DNA of 64,000 nt, taken from NCBI RefSeq assembly GCF_003667575.1, contig NZ_RCUY01000002.1, positions 248,001 to 312,000 on the forward strand, given 5' to 3'. The notes under the pieces were generated by a model that saw only the letters and a program-made list of their open reading frames with translations, did no database searches and had not been told where the DNA came from. Numbering within the stretch: position 1 is the first letter of the stretch; each line of letters begins with the position of its first letter. Shown here piece after piece: positions 25,316 through 35,313 of this stretch. The translations under genes and the position numbers were made by a program. The DNA comes from Mycetocola lacteus (GTDB lineage Bacteria > Actinomycetota > Actinomycetes > Actinomycetales > Microbacteriaceae).

Positions 25316-25900
25316 CTACGCCGCGAGCAGGTCGCGCTCGCGCAGAACGTCGGTGATCCGTGCCAGCACATCGGCAATCGAACCGACGCCGTCGACCTCG
25401 GCGACGATACCGCGCTCGCGGTACACGTCGAGGATCGGGGTGGTCTGCTCCTCGTAGATCTTCAGGCGGTGGCTGATGACCTCTTCGGTGTCGTCGCTGC
25501 GGCCCTGCTCGATGGCGCGAGCCACCAGGCGGGTGATGCTCTCCTCACGGGGAACAACCAGCTCCACAACCAGGTCCAGGGCCTCACCGCGGGCGCTGAG
25601 GAACGCGTCCAGGTCGGCAACCTGAACCAGGTTGCGCGGGTAGCCGTCCAGCAGGAACCCAGCGGCGGCGTCCTCCTGGGACAGACGGTCGCGCACGACC
25701 TCGCCGGTCAGGGCGTCGTCCACCAGGTTGCCGGCTTCGATAACTGCCTTGATCTTGAGACCCAGTTCGGTCTCGCCACCAATGTTTGCCCGGAACATGT
25801 CGCCGGTGGAGATGGCGGGGATGTTCAGGAGACCGGCGATTTCGACACCCTGGGTGCCCTTGCCCGATCCCTGCGGACCAACAATGAGGAGACGGCTCAA
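25316..25900 (-). CDS. adk: Adenylate kinase
   Basis: Catalyses ATP + AMP to 2 ADP. The P-loop is GPQGSGKGT near residue 8, with AMP-site STGDMFRANI and DGYPRN. At 194 aa it is the short form with a reduced LID segment, as is typical of Actinobacteria. Its ATG overlaps the secY stop by ATGA, implying translational coupling. Confidence 0.97.
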   Translation of the reverse strand: MSRLLIVGPQGSGKGTQGVEIAGLLNIPAISTGDMFRANIGGETELGLKIKAVIEAGNLVDDALTGEVVRDRLSQEDAAAGFLLDGYPRNLVQVADLDAFLSARGEALDLVVELVVPREESITRLVARAIEQGRSDDTEEVISHRLKIYEEQTTPILDVYRERGIVAEVDGVGSIADVLARITDVLRERDLLAA

Positions 25901-27219
25901 CGGAGTAACCCTTCGTAGTGACGCTGCTGCAGCTGCGAGTCGATCTGCTTGACCGTCTCCAGACCCACACCAACGATGATCAGAATCGAGGCGCCACCGA
26001 ACGGGAAGTTCGCGTTGGCACCAACCAGGCCGAGCGCGATCAGCGGGATCAGCGCGATCAGACCCAGGTAAACCGAACCGGGCAGCGTCACGCGGGTGAG
26101 CACGTAGTCCAGGTATTCGGCGGTGGGGCGGCCGGCACGGATGCCGGGGATGAAGCCCCCGTAGCGCTTCATGTTGTCGGCTACCTCTTCGGGGTTGAAC
26201 GTAATGGCAACGTAGAAGTAGGTGAACCCAACGATGAGCATGAAGTAGAGAAGCATGTAGAGCGGGTGATCGCCCTTGGTGAGGTAATCGTTGATCCAGG
26301 TGACCCAGGCGGCGGGATCCTGACCGGCGGCGGGCTGGTTGAACTGCGCCAGCAGGGCGGGCAGGTACAGCAGCGACGAGGCGAAGATCACGGGGACCAC
26401 ACCGGCCATGTTGACCTTGATCGGGATATAGGTGTTGTTACCACCGTAGGTACGGCGACCCACCATGCGCTTGGCGTACTGCACCGGAATCCGGCGCTGG
26501 GACTGCTCCACGAACACAACCAGGGCCATGATGACGATACCCACGGCGATCACCATGAAGAAGATCTCCGGACCCTTGGCGGACCAGATCGAACCCATGG
26601 CGGCGGGGAAGGTGGCCGAGATCGAGGTGAAGATCAGCAGCGACATACCGTTACCGATACCGCGCTCGGTGATCAGCTCACCCATCCACATGATCAAACC
26701 GGTACCGGCGGTCATGGTGATGACCATCAGCAGTACCGCGTACCAGGTGTCGGTGGTCAGCAGGTTCTCACAGGCGGGCACACCGGTGTTACCAAACAGT
26801 GCACCGGTACGAGCCACGGTGATCAGGGTGGTGGACTGCAGCACACCCAGGAAGATCGTCAGGTAACGGGTGTACTGGGTCAGCTTGGCCTGACCGGTCT
26901 GGCCCTCCTTGTAGAGGGTTTCGAAGTGCGGAATAACCACGCGCAGCAGCTGGGTGATGATCGACGCGGTGATGTAGGGCATGATACCCAGCGCGAAGAT
27001 CGAGAGCTGCAGCAGAGCACCACCCGAGAACAGGTTGATCAGCTCATACGCACCCGAGGTGGTCTGGTCCGATACCAGACAGGCCTGGACGTTTTTGAAG
27101 TCGACAAACGGCGCCGGAATGAACGAACCCAGTCGGTAGATCGCGATGATCCCGAGCGTGAATCCGATCTTGCGGCGAAGATCGGGAGTGCGGAAAATCC
27201 GCGCGACGGCACTAAACAA
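25897..27219 (-). CDS. secY: Sec translocon channel protein SecY
   Basis: SecY (440 aa, 10 membrane helices) forms the protein-conducting channel used by SecA and the ribosome. It begins [22 protein letters not shown], read from a TTG start with AGGAGG 8 nt upstream. Conserved loops include the cytosolic [15 protein letters not shown] and the C-terminal [12 protein letters not shown] terminator-like hairpin separates it from rplO, so it may have its own promoter. The divergent SecA homolog in the 38-40 kb island would need this or another channel. Confidence 0.97.
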   Translation of the reverse strand: MFSAVARIFRTPDLRRKIGFTLGIIAIYRLGSFIPAPFVDFKNVQACLVSDQTTSGAYELINLFSGGALLQLSIFALGIMPYITASIITQLLRVVIPHFETLYKEGQTGQAKLTQYTRYLTIFLGVLQSTTLITVARTGALFGNTGVPACENLLTTDTWYAVLLMVITMTAGTGLIMWMGELITERGIGNGMSLLIFTSISATFPAAMGSIWSAKGPEIFFMVIAVGIVIMALVVFVEQSQRRIPVQYAKRMVGRRTYGGNNTYIPIKVNMAGVVPVIFASSLLYLPALLAQFNQPAAGQDPAAWVTWINDYLTKGDHPLYMLLYFMLIVGFTYFYVAITFNPEEVADNMKRYGGFIPGIRAGRPTAEYLDYVLTRVTLPGSVYLGLIALIPLIALGLVGANANFPFGGASILIIVGVGLETVKQIDSQLQQRHYEGLLR

Positions 27220-27283
27220 AAAACAGCCTCCTGGTTGCGTGCCTCACGGCGCGAACTCTGCTTACCTGCTGATGGACCCTACG

Positions 27284-27324
27284 AAAAAGGGCCCGATAAT
27301 CGAATCTACTCGATTATCGGACCC
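27284..27324 (-). terminator. Terminator or attenuator between rplO and secY
   Basis: GGGTCCGATAATCGA pairs with its complement (one G-U pair, 6-nt loop) in the 161-bp rplO-secY gap and is followed by UUUUU. The form is that of an intrinsic terminator inside what is usually one spc operon. Confidence 0.85.
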
Positions 27325-27380
27325 AATTCGCAATTTCGGACCGAAATCCGCTCAATTTAAGCGGAATTCATCTGCCGAAC

Positions 27381-27965
27381 TTAGTTAACCGAACCGCCTG
27401 CGGCGACGACCTTCTCCTGGGCCGAGCCCGAGATCTTGTCGACGGTGATGTTCAGCTTCACGGCGATCTCGCCGTTGCCCAGAACCTTCACCAGCTCGTT
27501 CTTGCGGACTGCGCCCTTTTCCACGAGGTCAGCAACGGTTACGTCGCCACCCTTGGGGTAGAGCTCAGCCAGGGTCGACAGGTTAACAACCTGGTACTCG
27601 ACCCGGAACGGGTTCTTGAAACCACGCAGCTTCGGTGCGCGCATGTGCAGCGGGAGCTGCCCACCGGCGAAGCCGGGGCGTACCTGGTAGCGTGCCTTGG
27701 TTCCCTTGGTACCACGGCCCGCGGTCTTACCCTTGGAGCCCTCACCACGACCCACGCGGGTCTTGGCCTTCTTGGCACCCTCGGCGGGACGCAGGTGGTG
27801 AACCTTGAGGACCTGGGGACGCGCAGCGGTCTCCTCGGTCTTCTTCTCAGCTGCCTTGGCGGCCGGCTTCTTGGCGGCGGTTGCCTTAGCAGCCGGTGCC
27901 TTCTTCGCGGCGGGTGCCTTAGCGGCAGTCTTCTTCTCGTCGGCTACAGCCTTTTCCTCAGCCAT
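27381..27965 (-). CDS. rplO: 50S ribosomal protein L15 with Ala/Lys-rich N-terminal extension
   Basis: L15 binds 23S rRNA and helps late 50S assembly. The family core starts near residue 50 ([33 protein letters not shown]) and ends in [13 protein letters not shown]. Before it lies about 48 residues of low-complexity AAK/APAAKK repeats, reminiscent of histone H1 tails; most L15 proteins start directly at the core. No better internal start was found, and the ATG at 27965 overlaps the rpmD stop. The tail role is unknown. Confidence 0.95.
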   Translation of the reverse strand: MAEEKAVADEKKTAAKAPAAKKAPAAKATAAKKPAAKAAEKKTEETAARPQVLKVHHLRPAEGAKKAKTRVGRGEGSKGKTAGRGTKGTKARYQVRPGFAGGQLPLHMRAPKLRGFKNPFRVEYQVVNLSTLAELYPKGGDVTVADLVEKGAVRKNELVKVLGNGEIAVKLNITVDKISGSAQEKVVAAGGSVN

Positions 27966-28147
27966 TAGTCGACCTCCTCAACCTTCACGAGGTGAGCAAC
28001 AGTGTTTACGTAGCCGCGGTTCTGCTTGTTGTCCTCGCGGATAACAACGGCACCGATGCGACGCAGACCCAGCGAACGCAGGGTGTCGCGCTGGTACTGC
28101 TTCTCACTAATTTTGGACTTGATCTGAGTGATCTTCAGCTTGGCCAT
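27965..28147 (-). CDS. rpmD: 50S ribosomal protein L30
   Basis: A 60-aa protein typical of L30 ([28 protein letters not shown], then [12 protein letters not shown]). It packs on the 50S near 5S rRNA. Its start and stop each overlap a neighbour by one base (TAATG), showing tight coupling with rpsE and rplO. Confidence 0.97.
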   Translation of the reverse strand: MAKLKITQIKSKISEKQYQRDTLRSLGLRRIGAVVIREDNKQNRGYVNTVAHLVKVEEVD

Positions 28148-28872
28148 TAGGCACCTACCTTAGCGGCGGCAGCGGCGGCTGCGGCGCGAGCCTCAACCTG
28201 CAGCAGCTTCGCCGGAGCGATCTCGTCATACGACTTGCCACGACGAGCTGCAACAGCGCGGGGCTCTTCCAGCTGCTTCAGAGCGGCAACGGTCGCGTGA
28301 ACGATGTTGATGGTGTTGCTGGAACCCAGCGACTTCGAGAGAACGTCGTGGATACCGGCGCACTCGAGTACGGCGCGAACCGGACCACCGGCGATAACAC
28401 CGGTACCGGCAGCGGCCGGACGCAGCAGGACAACGCCGGCTGCGGCCTCACCCTGGACGGGGTGGGGGATGGACGAACCAACGCGCGGGACGCGGAAGAA
28501 GTTCTTCTTCGCCTCCTCGACACCCTTGGAAATAGCGAGGGGAACTTCCTTCGCCTTTCCGTAGCCAACGCCTACCAGGCCGTTGCCGTCACCGACAACT
28601 ACGAGAGCGGTGAAGCTAAAGCGACGACCACCCTTCACAACCTTGGACACGCGGTTGATGGTAACAACGCGCTCCAGGAACTGGCTCTTCTCGGCGTCAC
28701 GGCTGTTGCGGTCGCGGCCCTGGCCACGCTCGCGTCCACCCTGACCGCCACGGCGGTTGTTGTCGCGGCCGTTGCCACGACCCGACTGGTCGGTGCCGGC
28801 AGCGGTCTCAACCGGCTTCTCGGCGACGGCTTCTTCAGTAGCCACGGTCTGCTCCTTGCTTGCCTCGGTCAC
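28147..28872 (-). CDS. rpsE: 30S ribosomal protein S5
   Basis: S5 contributes to decoding fidelity and the mRNA entry site with S3 and S4. The double-stranded RNA-binding domain begins [23 protein letters not shown], followed by [21 protein letters not shown]. At 241 aa it is long for the family: the N-terminus has about 65 extra residues, with an Arg/Gly/Asp-rich segment ([20 protein letters not shown]), and the C-terminus ends in poly-Ala. It overlaps rplR by 4 bp. Confidence 0.97.
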   Translation of the reverse strand: MTEASKEQTVATEEAVAEKPVETAAGTDQSGRGNGRDNNRRGGQGGRERGQGRDRNSRDAEKSQFLERVVTINRVSKVVKGGRRFSFTALVVVGDGNGLVGVGYGKAKEVPLAISKGVEEAKKNFFRVPRVGSSIPHPVQGEAAAGVVLLRPAAAGTGVIAGGPVRAVLECAGIHDVLSKSLGSSNTINIVHATVAALKQLEEPRAVAARRGKSYDEIAPAKLLQVEARAAAAAAAAKVGA

Positions 28873-29228
28873 AGGTTCAACCCACCCTCACGAGCTCCAT
28901 CGGCGATCGCTGCGACACGACCGGCGTAGCGGTTACCGCCACGGTCAAATACAACTTCTTCGATGCCGGCGGCCTTGGCACGCTCAGCAACCAGCTCACC
29001 AATCTTGCGAGCCTTAGCGGACTTGTCGCCCTCGAAGGTACGCAGGTCGGCTTCCATGGTGGAGGCCGAGGCCACGGTGTGGCCCTTGCTGTCGTCGATG
29101 ACCTGAACGAACACGTGACGTGCCGAACGGGTAACGACCAGGCGCGGACGCAGCTCGGTGCCGACGACCTTCTTGCGCAGACGAGTGTGGCGACGCTTAC
29201 GAGCGGCCGACTTTGACTTTACAGCCAT
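28869..29228 (-). CDS. rplR: 50S ribosomal protein L18
   Basis: L18 (119 aa) binds 5S rRNA in the central protuberance together with L5. Family signature: [29 protein letters not shown] and the C-terminal [24 protein letters not shown]. Normal length; it overlaps rpsE by ATGA and follows rplF by 2 bp. Confidence 0.98.
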   Translation of the reverse strand: MAVKSKSAARKRRHTRLRKKVVGTELRPRLVVTRSARHVFVQVIDDSKGHTVASASTMEADLRTFEGDKSAKARKIGELVAERAKAAGIEEVVFDRGGNRYAGRVAAIADGAREGGLNL

Positions 29229-29230
29229 GG

Positions 29231-29767
29231 TTACTTACCAGCCTTTCCGGCCTTGCGGCGTACGATCTCGCCGGCGTAACGCACACCCTTACCCTTGTAG
29301 GGCTCAGGCTTGCGGATCTTGCGAATGTTGGCGGCAACCTCACCGACGGCCTGCTTGTCGATGCCGGCCACGGTGACCTTGTTGTTGCCCTCAACGGAGA
29401 AGGTGATGCCGGCCGGGGGCTCGACAACAACCGGGTGCGAGAAGCCGAGAGCGAACTCCAGGTTCGCGCCCTTCAGTGCAACACGGTAACCGGTACCAAC
29501 GACCTCAAGGCCCTTGGTGTAACCATCGGTCACACCGATGATCTGGTTGTTGATCAGGGTACGGGTCAGACCGTGCAGCGAACGCGAGTCGCGCTCGTCG
29601 TTCGGACGGGTAACCAGAACCTGGTTCTCCTCGAGTGCAACCTCAATCGGGCTGGCAACTACGAGGCTCAGCTCACCCTTGGGTCCCTTAACCGCGACGT
29701 TCTGGCCGTCGACGGCTACGGTGACACCCGCGGGGATCTGGATGGGAAGTCTTCCAATACGCGACAT
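29231..29767 (-). CDS. rplF: 50S ribosomal protein L6
   Basis: L6 (178 aa) lies at the base of the L7/L12 stalk next to the sarcin-ricin loop where elongation factors bind. It starts [17 protein letters not shown] and holds the L6 signature near the C-terminus ([15 protein letters not shown]). Normal length and context. Confidence 0.98.
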   Translation of the reverse strand: MSRIGRLPIQIPAGVTVAVDGQNVAVKGPKGELSLVVASPIEVALEENQVLVTRPNDERDSRSLHGLTRTLINNQIIGVTDGYTKGLEVVGTGYRVALKGANLEFALGFSHPVVVEPPAGITFSVEGNNKVTVAGIDKQAVGEVAANIRKIRKPEPYKGKGVRYAGEIVRRKAGKAGK

Positions 29768-29773
29768 GTCGGA

Positions 29774-30172
29774 TTACCACACGTAGGCGAGAACTTCTCC
29801 GCCCACGCCCTTCTTCTCGGCCTCACGGTCGGTCAGCAGACCGGAGGAGGTGGACAGGATGGCAACACCGAGGCCGCCAAGAACCTGAGGAATTTCGGTG
29901 GACTTTGCGTATACGCGCAGGCCCGGCTTCGAAACTCGCTTGATGCCGACGATCGAACGCTCACGGTTGGGGCCGTACTTGAGGTCGAGGGACAGAGTCT
30001 CACCCACGCGGGCAGCCTCCACCTTCCAACCAGCAATGTAACCCTCGCGCTCGAGGATGGATGCGATGTTCTTCTTGAGCTTGCTGCTCGGCATCGACAC
30101 GGAGTCGTGGTGTGCCGAGTTGGCATTGCGCAGTCTGGTCAGCAGGTCTGCGACCGGATCTGTCATTGTCAT
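29774..30172 (-). CDS. rpsH: 30S ribosomal protein S8
   Basis: S8 (132 aa) binds helix 21 of 16S rRNA and represses spc-type operons in enterobacteria. The start chosen is the ATG at 30172 ([20 protein letters not shown]), preceded by AAAGGA. The frame is open to 30193. The C-terminus has the family [27 protein letters not shown] 159-bp gap with alternative hairpins separates it from rplE; rpsN, its usual upstream neighbour, is missing. Confidence 0.97.
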   Translation of the reverse strand: MTMTDPVADLLTRLRNANSAHHDSVSMPSSKLKKNIASILEREGYIAGWKVEAARVGETLSLDLKYGPNRERSIVGIKRVSKPGLRVYAKSTEIPQVLGGLGVAILSTSSGLLTDREAEKKGVGGEVLAYVW

Positions 30173-30266
30173 GTTTAATTTTCCTTTAAACACCAGGTTT
30201 CGACTGCCGTTACACGACAGGCGACCTGTGGTGGGAGGGTGCCGCGGCTGCGAGCACCCTAAGTAC

Positions 30267-30313
30267 CGCCCGAAAACGGGCGCGGTGCATACTCTACAGC
30301 ATGAACCGCGCCC
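30267..30313 (-). promoter_or_regulatory. Overlapping alternative hairpins in the rplE-rpsH gap
   Basis: Hairpin 1 pairs GGGCGCGGT (30278-30286) with ACCGCGCCC (30305-30313) and is followed by GUUUU. Hairpin 2, CGCCCG-UUUU-CGGGCG (30267-30282), uses part of the hairpin 1 stem and its U-run, so the two cannot form together. The layout resembles a terminator/anti-terminator pair. Confidence 0.5.
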
Positions 30314-30331
30314 GCGTTCAATCGAACGGAA

Positions 30332-30913
30332 TTAGTTCCCGGACTTGAACGGGAAGCCGAGCGCCTTGAGCAGCGCGCGACCCTCGTCATCGGTCTTGGC
30401 GGTGGTCACGACGGTGATGTCGAAACCGCGCACGCGATCGATCTTGTCCTGGTCGATTTCGTGGAACACACTCTGCTCGGTCAGACCGAAGGTGTAGTTA
30501 CCGTTTCCATCGAACTGCTTGTCGCTCAGGCCGCGGAAGTCCCGGATACGGGGCAGGGCCAGGTTGACGAGGCGGTCCAGGAACTCCCAGGCACGGTCTC
30601 CACGCATGGTGACGTGGGCGCCGATGGCCTGACCCTCACGCAGCTTGAACTGTGCGATGGACTTACGGGCCAGGGTGACCTGGGGCTTCTGTCCGGTGAT
30701 CTTGATGAGGTCTGCGATAGCACCCTCGATCACCTTCGAGTCACGAGCGGCTTCACCGACACCGGTGTTCACGACAACCTTAACGATTCCCGGAATCTGG
30801 TGAACGTTGGCGAAGCCAAACTCTTCCTTCAGTGCCGGAGCGATCTCGCTACGGTACTTCTGCTTCAGGCGCGGCTGGATCTTGCCAGCCGACGCGGCAG
30901 CGGTGTCAGTCAT
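30332..30913 (-). CDS. rplE: 50S ribosomal protein L5
   Basis: L5 (193 aa) binds 5S rRNA and contacts S13 in an intersubunit bridge. Family segments are [47 protein letters not shown] and [21 protein letters not shown]. Its start overlaps the rplX stop by one base. After rplE the operon has hairpins instead of rpsN. Confidence 0.98.
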   Translation of the reverse strand: MTDTAAASAGKIQPRLKQKYRSEIAPALKEEFGFANVHQIPGIVKVVVNTGVGEAARDSKVIEGAIADLIKITGQKPQVTLARKSIAQFKLREGQAIGAHVTMRGDRAWEFLDRLVNLALPRIRDFRGLSDKQFDGNGNYTFGLTEQSVFHEIDQDKIDRVRGFDITVVTTAKTDDEGRALLKALGFPFKSGN

Positions 30914-31272
30914 TAGAGATCCTTACCAGACTTCTTGGCGTAGCGAACGCGGACAGTCTTCTTGACGCCGTCCTTCACTACCTCTTCGTTACGGTGTCCG
31001 ACGCGGGTCGGCTTCTTCGACTCGGGGTCAACCAGGGCCACATTGGAGATGTGGATGGCTGCCTCGACGGTCTCGATGCCACCGGTCTTGGTGCCGCGCT
31101 GGGTCTGGCCCTGACGCACGTGCTTGGTGACGTAGTTTACGCCCTCAACCACGACGCGGTTGGTCTCGTTGTTAACCGAGAGAACCTTGCCCTGCTTGCC
31201 GCGGTCGCCGCCGCGGGCCTGGGTAGCACCGGTGATGACCTGAACCAGGTCACCCTTCTTGATGTTCGCCAT
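30913..31272 (-). CDS. rplX: 50S ribosomal protein L24
   Basis: L24 (119 aa) is an assembly initiator on domain I of 23S rRNA near the tunnel exit. The KOW motif is at the N-terminus ([26 protein letters not shown]), followed by [26 protein letters not shown]. Normal size; it overlaps rplE by one base and follows rplN by 2 bp. Confidence 0.98.
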   Translation of the reverse strand: MANIKKGDLVQVITGATQARGGDRGKQGKVLSVNNETNRVVVEGVNYVTKHVRQGQTQRGTKTGGIETVEAAIHISNVALVDPESKKPTRVGHRNEEVVKDGVKKTVRVRYAKKSGKDL

Positions 31273-31274
31273 AG

Positions 31275-31643
31275 TTACAGCACCTCCGGAGCCAGCGAGA
31301 TGATCTTCATGAACTTCTTGTCGCGAAGCTCGCGACCAACCGGTCCGAAGATACGGGTTCCACGGGGCTCGCCGTCAGCCTTGAGGATAACGGCAGCGTT
31401 CTCGTCGAACTTGATGTAGGAACCGTCGGGACGACGGGTTTCCTTCTTGGTGCGAACGATGACGGCCTTGACGACGTCACCCTTCTTGACGTTTCCACCG
31501 GGGATTGCGTCCTTGACGGTTGCAACGATGGTGTCGCCGAGACCGGCGTAACGACGGCCGGAGCCACCGAGAACGCGGATCGTGAGCAGCTCCTTGGCGC
31601 CGGTGTTATCGGCAACCTTGAGTCGTGATTCCTGCTGAAGCAC
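31275..31643 (-). CDS. rplN: 50S ribosomal protein L14
   Basis: L14 (122 aa) forms an intersubunit bridge and is the docking site of the silencing factor RsfS. Clear match from [19 protein letters not shown] to [12 protein letters not shown], with [22 protein letters not shown] in the middle. It begins the 5' part of the spc-type gene set, 32 bp after rpsQ. Confidence 0.98.
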   Translation of the reverse strand: MLQQESRLKVADNTGAKELLTIRVLGGSGRRYAGLGDTIVATVKDAIPGGNVKKGDVVKAVIVRTKKETRRPDGSYIKFDENAAVILKADGEPRGTRIFGPVGRELRDKKFMKIISLAPEVL

Positions 31644-31675
31644 TATTTACTCCTTTACAAAGTAGGCCCGAAGGA

Positions 31676-31975
31676 CTACTTGGCCTTCTCGAGGATCTCG
31701 ACCAGGCGCCAGTGCTTGGTAGCACTCAGCGGCCGAGTCTCGGCGATCAGAACGTGGTCACCGATACCGGCGGTGTTCTGCTCGTCGTGAGCCTTGATCT
31801 TCGAGGTACGGCGGATGATCTTGCCGTAGAGAGCGTGCTTGACGCGGTCCTCAACCTCGATGACGATGGTCTTGTCCATCTTGTTGCTGACAACGTAGCC
31901 ACGACGGGTCTTACGGTAACCGCGAGCGGTCTCCGTGACGTCGGCTGCGGCCGCGTTTTCCTTAGCGGTAGCCAT
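31676..31975 (-). CDS. rpsQ: 30S ribosomal protein S17
   Basis: S17 (99 aa) binds 16S rRNA early in assembly in the body of the 30S. OB-fold signature: [40 protein letters not shown]. The extra N-terminal residues ([15 protein letters not shown]) are usual in Actinobacteria. It is 2 bp from rpmC. Confidence 0.98.
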   Translation of the reverse strand: MATAKENAAAADVTETARGYRKTRRGYVVSNKMDKTIVIEVEDRVKHALYGKIIRRTSKIKAHDEQNTAGIGDHVLIAETRPLSATKHWRLVEILEKAK

Positions 31976-31977
31976 GC

Positions 31978-32298
31978 CTAGGCCTCCTTCGTGTCGGCGA
32001 CCTCGGCCTCAGCGGCCTCGGTCTTCTTGCTCTTCTTGGCGGCAGCCTTCTTGGGGGCAGCCTCCACCGGAGCCGGAGTGGCCCGAATACCCAGCTCGCG
32101 CTCGCGGATCACCGTGTAAATACGGGCGATGTCGCGACGCACGGCGCGCAGGCGTCCATGGGTCTCCAGCTGACCGGTAGCGGACTGGAAGCGCAGGTTG
32201 AAGAGTTCTTCCTTTGCCTTCCGCAGCTCGTCTACCAGTCGTTCGTTTTCAAAAGTGTCGAGCTCGCTCGGGGTGAGCTCCTTGGAACCGATCGCCAT
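31978..32298 (-). CDS. rpmC: 50S ribosomal protein L29 with charged C-terminal tail
   Basis: L29 lies at the tunnel exit beside L23. The core (about residues 1-75, [31 protein letters not shown]) is standard. About 30 residues follow it, first Ala/Lys rich ([10 protein letters not shown]) then acidic ([14 protein letters not shown]), making 106 aa compared with about 65-70 for most L29. The ATG at 32298 overlaps the rplP stop (TAATG); an open frame further upstream is an artefact of the rplP sequence. Confidence 0.96.
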   Translation of the reverse strand: MAIGSKELTPSELDTFENERLVDELRKAKEELFNLRFQSATGQLETHGRLRAVRRDIARIYTVIRERELGIRATPAPVEAAPKKAAAKKSKKTEAAEAEVADTKEA

Positions 32299-32717
32299 TA
32301 TGCGTCGCCCTCCTCGCGCTTGATGATGCGTGCCTTGAGGGGCAGCTTGTGGATTGCACGGGTGAGTGCCTCGCGGGCCAGGGTCTCGGGGACTCCAGCA
32401 ACCTCGAAGAGCACGCGGCCCGGCTTGACGTTGGCGACCCACCACTCGGGCGAACCCTTACCGGAACCCATGCGGGTTTCGGCGGGCTTCTTGGTCAGCG
32501 GACGGTCGGGGTAGATGTTGATCCACACCTTTCCACCACGCTTGATGTGACGGGTCATGGCGATACGAGCGGACTCGATCTGACGGTTGGTCACGTAAGC
32601 GGGGGTCAGAGCCTGGATGCCATACTCGCCGAAGCTTACGGTGGTGCCACCGGTAGCGTGACCGGTCCGGTGCGGACGGTGCTGCTTACGGTGCTTTACA
32701 CGACGGGGAATCAACAT
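32298..32717 (-). CDS. rplP: 50S ribosomal protein L16
   Basis: L16 (139 aa) is near the A site and peptidyl-transferase centre and helps tRNA accommodation. Full match: [69 protein letters not shown]. One-base overlaps with rpsC and rpmC show tight coupling. Confidence 0.98.
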   Translation of the reverse strand: MLIPRRVKHRKQHRPHRTGHATGGTTVSFGEYGIQALTPAYVTNRQIESARIAMTRHIKRGGKVWINIYPDRPLTKKPAETRMGSGKGSPEWWVANVKPGRVLFEVAGVPETLAREALTRAIHKLPLKARIIKREEGDA

Positions 32718-33469
32718 TAGGCGCTAGCTCCTTCTGCCACCGGCGCCTCAGCAGCGCGCGGGGCGCGACGGGGCCGGTCGTTACGCTCGTTGCGGCCCTT
32801 GGTGTTGGCCTGCTCGCGAGCGAGTTCCTTGTTGGTGATGTCACCCTTGTAGATCCAGACCTTAACGCCGATCCGACCAAAGGTGGTCTTGGCCTCGTAG
32901 AAGCCGTAGTCGATGTTCGCACGAAGGGTGTGCAGCGGCACGCGACCCTCGCGGTAGAACTCCGAACGGCTCATCTCGGCGCCGCCCAGACGACCCGACA
33001 CCTGGATGCGAACACCCTTGGCGCCGGCGCGCTGTGCGCCCTGCAGGCCCTTACGCATTGCGCGGCGGAAGGCCACACGTGCGGTGAGCTGCTCAGCGAT
33101 ACCCTGAGCAACCAGCTGAGCGTCGGCCTCGGGGTTCTTGACCTCGAGGATGTTCAGCTGGATCTGCTTGCCGGTGAGCTTCTCCAGGTCGGCGCGGATG
33201 CGCTCGGCCTCGGCTCCACGGCGACCGATGACGATACCCGGACGTGCGGTGTGGATGTCCACCCGTACACGGTCGCGAGTGCGCTCGATCTCAATCTTCG
33301 AAACGCCTGCGCGGTCGAGGGAGGTCTGCAGCGAGCTGCGGATCTTCACGTCCTCGGCTACGTAGTCGGCGTAACGCTGGCCCGGCTTGGTGCTGTCGGC
33401 AAACCAACGCGACACGTGGTCGGTGGTGATGCCCAGGCGGAAGCCGTAAGGGTTTACTTTCTGACCCAT
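32717..33469 (-). CDS. rpsC: 30S ribosomal protein S3
   Basis: S3 (250 aa) forms the mRNA entry channel and helps unwind mRNA. It starts [18 protein letters not shown]. The KH domain includes [26 protein letters not shown] and the C-domain [16 protein letters not shown]-like [23 protein letters not shown]. The C-terminal tail is Arg/Ala rich and low complexity. It overlaps rplV and rplP by one base each. Confidence 0.98.
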   Translation of the reverse strand: MGQKVNPYGFRLGITTDHVSRWFADSTKPGQRYADYVAEDVKIRSSLQTSLDRAGVSKIEIERTRDRVRVDIHTARPGIVIGRRGAEAERIRADLEKLTGKQIQLNILEVKNPEADAQLVAQGIAEQLTARVAFRRAMRKGLQGAQRAGAKGVRIQVSGRLGGAEMSRSEFYREGRVPLHTLRANIDYGFYEAKTTFGRIGVKVWIYKGDITNKELAREQANTKGRNERNDRPRRAPRAAEAPVAEGASA

Positions 33470-33834
33470 TACTTCGTACCCTCCTCAGGAGTGGCGAGCA
33501 CAACAGTGATGTGGCTGGTGCGCTTCTTGATCTGGAAAGCGCGACCCTGAGCACGAGGCTGGAAACGCTTGAGCGTGGTCCCCTCGTCTACATATGCGCT
33601 CTTGATGTACAGGTCGGCCTCGTCCAGGAACAGGTTGTCCTTGTCGGCCTTCACCCGGGCGTTAGCCATGGCGGATGCGACGAGCTTGTAAATCGGCTCG
33701 GATGCACCCTGCTGTGCGAACTTCAGGATAGCGAGGGCCTCAACGGCCTGCTTTCCACGCACCAGGTTGATAACGCGACGGGCCTTCATGGGGGTGACGC
33801 GGATGTGTCGCACGCGTGCGATTGACTCCACCAT
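33469..33834 (-). CDS. rplV: 50S ribosomal protein L22
   Basis: L22 (121 aa) extends a beta-hairpin into the nascent-peptide tunnel, the site of many macrolide-resistance changes. Matches: [29 protein letters not shown] and the hairpin region [28 protein letters not shown], which looks wild type and unbroken. It lies 24 bp after rpsS. Confidence 0.98.
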   Translation of the reverse strand: MVESIARVRHIRVTPMKARRVINLVRGKQAVEALAILKFAQQGASEPIYKLVASAMANARVKADKDNLFLDEADLYIKSAYVDEGTTLKRFQPRAQGRAFQIKKRTSHITVVLATPEEGTK

Positions 33835-33858
33835 TATTTCCTCCTAATCGTCGCCGCC

Positions 33859-34140
33859 TTAGCGGCGACGGCCCTTCTTGTCGTCCTTCACGTGACCGCG
33901 GAAGGTACGAGTCGGGGCGAACTCGCCCAGCTTGTGACCGACCATGGTCTCGGTGACGAACACCGGGATGTGCTTGCGACCGTCGTGTACCGCGATGGTG
34001 TGACCCAGCATGGCGGGAACGATCATCGAACGGCGCGACCAGGTCTTGATCACGTTCTGGCTCTTGGCCTCGTTCTGCTTGACGACCTTGCGAAGCAGGT
34101 GATCGTCAACGAAGGGGCCCTTCTTAAGACTGCGTGGCAT
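33859..34140 (-). CDS. rpsS: 30S ribosomal protein S19
   Basis: S19 (93 aa) is in the 30S head with S13, near the A-site finger bridge. It starts [19 protein letters not shown] and has the signature [30 protein letters not shown]. Normal length, 12 bp after rplB. Confidence 0.98.
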   Translation of the reverse strand: MPRSLKKGPFVDDHLLRKVVKQNEAKSQNVIKTWSRRSMIVPAMLGHTIAVHDGRKHIPVFVTETMVGHKLGEFAPTRTFRGHVKDDKKGRRR

Positions 34141-34152
34141 CTTCTACGTCCT

Positions 34153-34992
34153 CTACTTACGCTTCTTACCGACGGTACGGCGACGAACAATGAGCTTGTC
34201 GCTTTCCTTGTTGGGGCGACGGGTACGGCCTTCCTTCTGGCCCCAGGGGGACACAGGGTGACGACCACCGGAGGTCTTACCCTCACCACCACCGTGCGGG
34301 TGGTCAACCGGGTTCATGGCAACACCACGGACGGTCGGACGGATACCGCGCCAGCGGTTACGTCCAGCCTTACCCCAGTTGATGTTCGACTGCTCGGCGT
34401 TTCCGACCTCACCAATGGTGGCGCGGCAGCGAGCGTCAACGTTGCGGATTTCACCCGAGGGCAGACGCAGCTGCACGTAGGGGCCATCCTTGGCGACGAG
34501 ACGAACCGAAGCACCAGCGGAGCGAGCCATCTTGGCGCCGCCACCGGGGCGGAGCTCAATGTTGTGGATCACGGTACCGGTGGGGATGTTCTTCATCGGC
34601 AGGTTGTTACCGGGCTTGATGTCAGCGCCGGCACCCGACTCGACGATGTCGCCCTGCTTCAGCTTGTCCGGAGCGATGATGTAACGCTTGGTTCCGTCAA
34701 CGAAGTGCAGCAGCGCGATACGTGCGGTGCGGTTGGGGTCGTACTCGATGTGAGCGACGCGAGCGTTCACGCCGTCCTTGTCGTTACGACGGAAGTCGAT
34801 CACGCGGTACTGGCGCTTGTGGCCACCACCGATGTGACGGGTCGTGATGCGACCCTGGTTGTTACGTCCACCGGTCTTCGACAGGGGGCGCAGCAGCGAC
34901 TTTTCGGGGGTCGAACGGGTGATTTCGGCGAAGTCCGAAACGCTCGATCCACGACGACCCGGGGTCGTCGGCTTGTACTTGCGAATAGCCAT
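34153..34992 (-). CDS. rplB: 50S ribosomal protein L2
   Basis: L2 (279 aa) is needed for subunit joining and peptidyl transfer. The C-terminal [15 protein letters not shown] holds the conserved His important near the catalytic centre. N-terminal matches are [21 protein letters not shown] and [20 protein letters not shown]. Full length, between rplW and rpsS. Confidence 0.98.
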   Translation of the reverse strand: MAIRKYKPTTPGRRGSSVSDFAEITRSTPEKSLLRPLSKTGGRNNQGRITTRHIGGGHKRQYRVIDFRRNDKDGVNARVAHIEYDPNRTARIALLHFVDGTKRYIIAPDKLKQGDIVESGAGADIKPGNNLPMKNIPTGTVIHNIELRPGGGAKMARSAGASVRLVAKDGPYVQLRLPSGEIRNVDARCRATIGEVGNAEQSNINWGKAGRNRWRGIRPTVRGVAMNPVDHPHGGGEGKTSGGRHPVSPWGQKEGRTRRPNKESDKLIVRRRTVGKKRK

Positions 34993-35010
34993 AATTATTC
35001 CTTATGCTCC

Positions 35011-35313
35011 CTAGCCGACAGCGGTGAAGATGTCGATGGAACCGGACTTGAGCGTGACGATCGCGCGCTTGGTGTCCTTGCGCTTGCCCAGACCGAAGCG
35101 GGTACGACGAGTCTTACCCTTACGGTTCAGGGTCGAGATCGATGCAACCTGCACATCGAAGATCTTCTCGATCGCGAGCTTGATCTCGGTCTTGTTCGAA
35201 CGGGGGTCAACCTCGAAGGTGTACTTGCCCTCGTCGATCAGAGCGTAGCTCTTCTCGGAGACAACCGGAGCCAGAATGACGTCGCGGGGGTCCTTGTTTA
35301 CGATGATGCTCAT
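35011..35313 (-). CDS. rplW: 50S ribosomal protein L23
   Basis: L23 (100 aa) is at the tunnel exit and docks trigger factor and the signal recognition particle. Family signature: [41 protein letters not shown]. Its start overlaps the rplD stop by ATGA. Confidence 0.98.
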   Translation of the reverse strand: MSIIVNKDPRDVILAPVVSEKSYALIDEGKYTFEVDPRSNKTEIKLAIEKIFDVQVASISTLNRKGKTRRTRFGLGKRKDTKRAIVTLKSGSIDIFTAVG

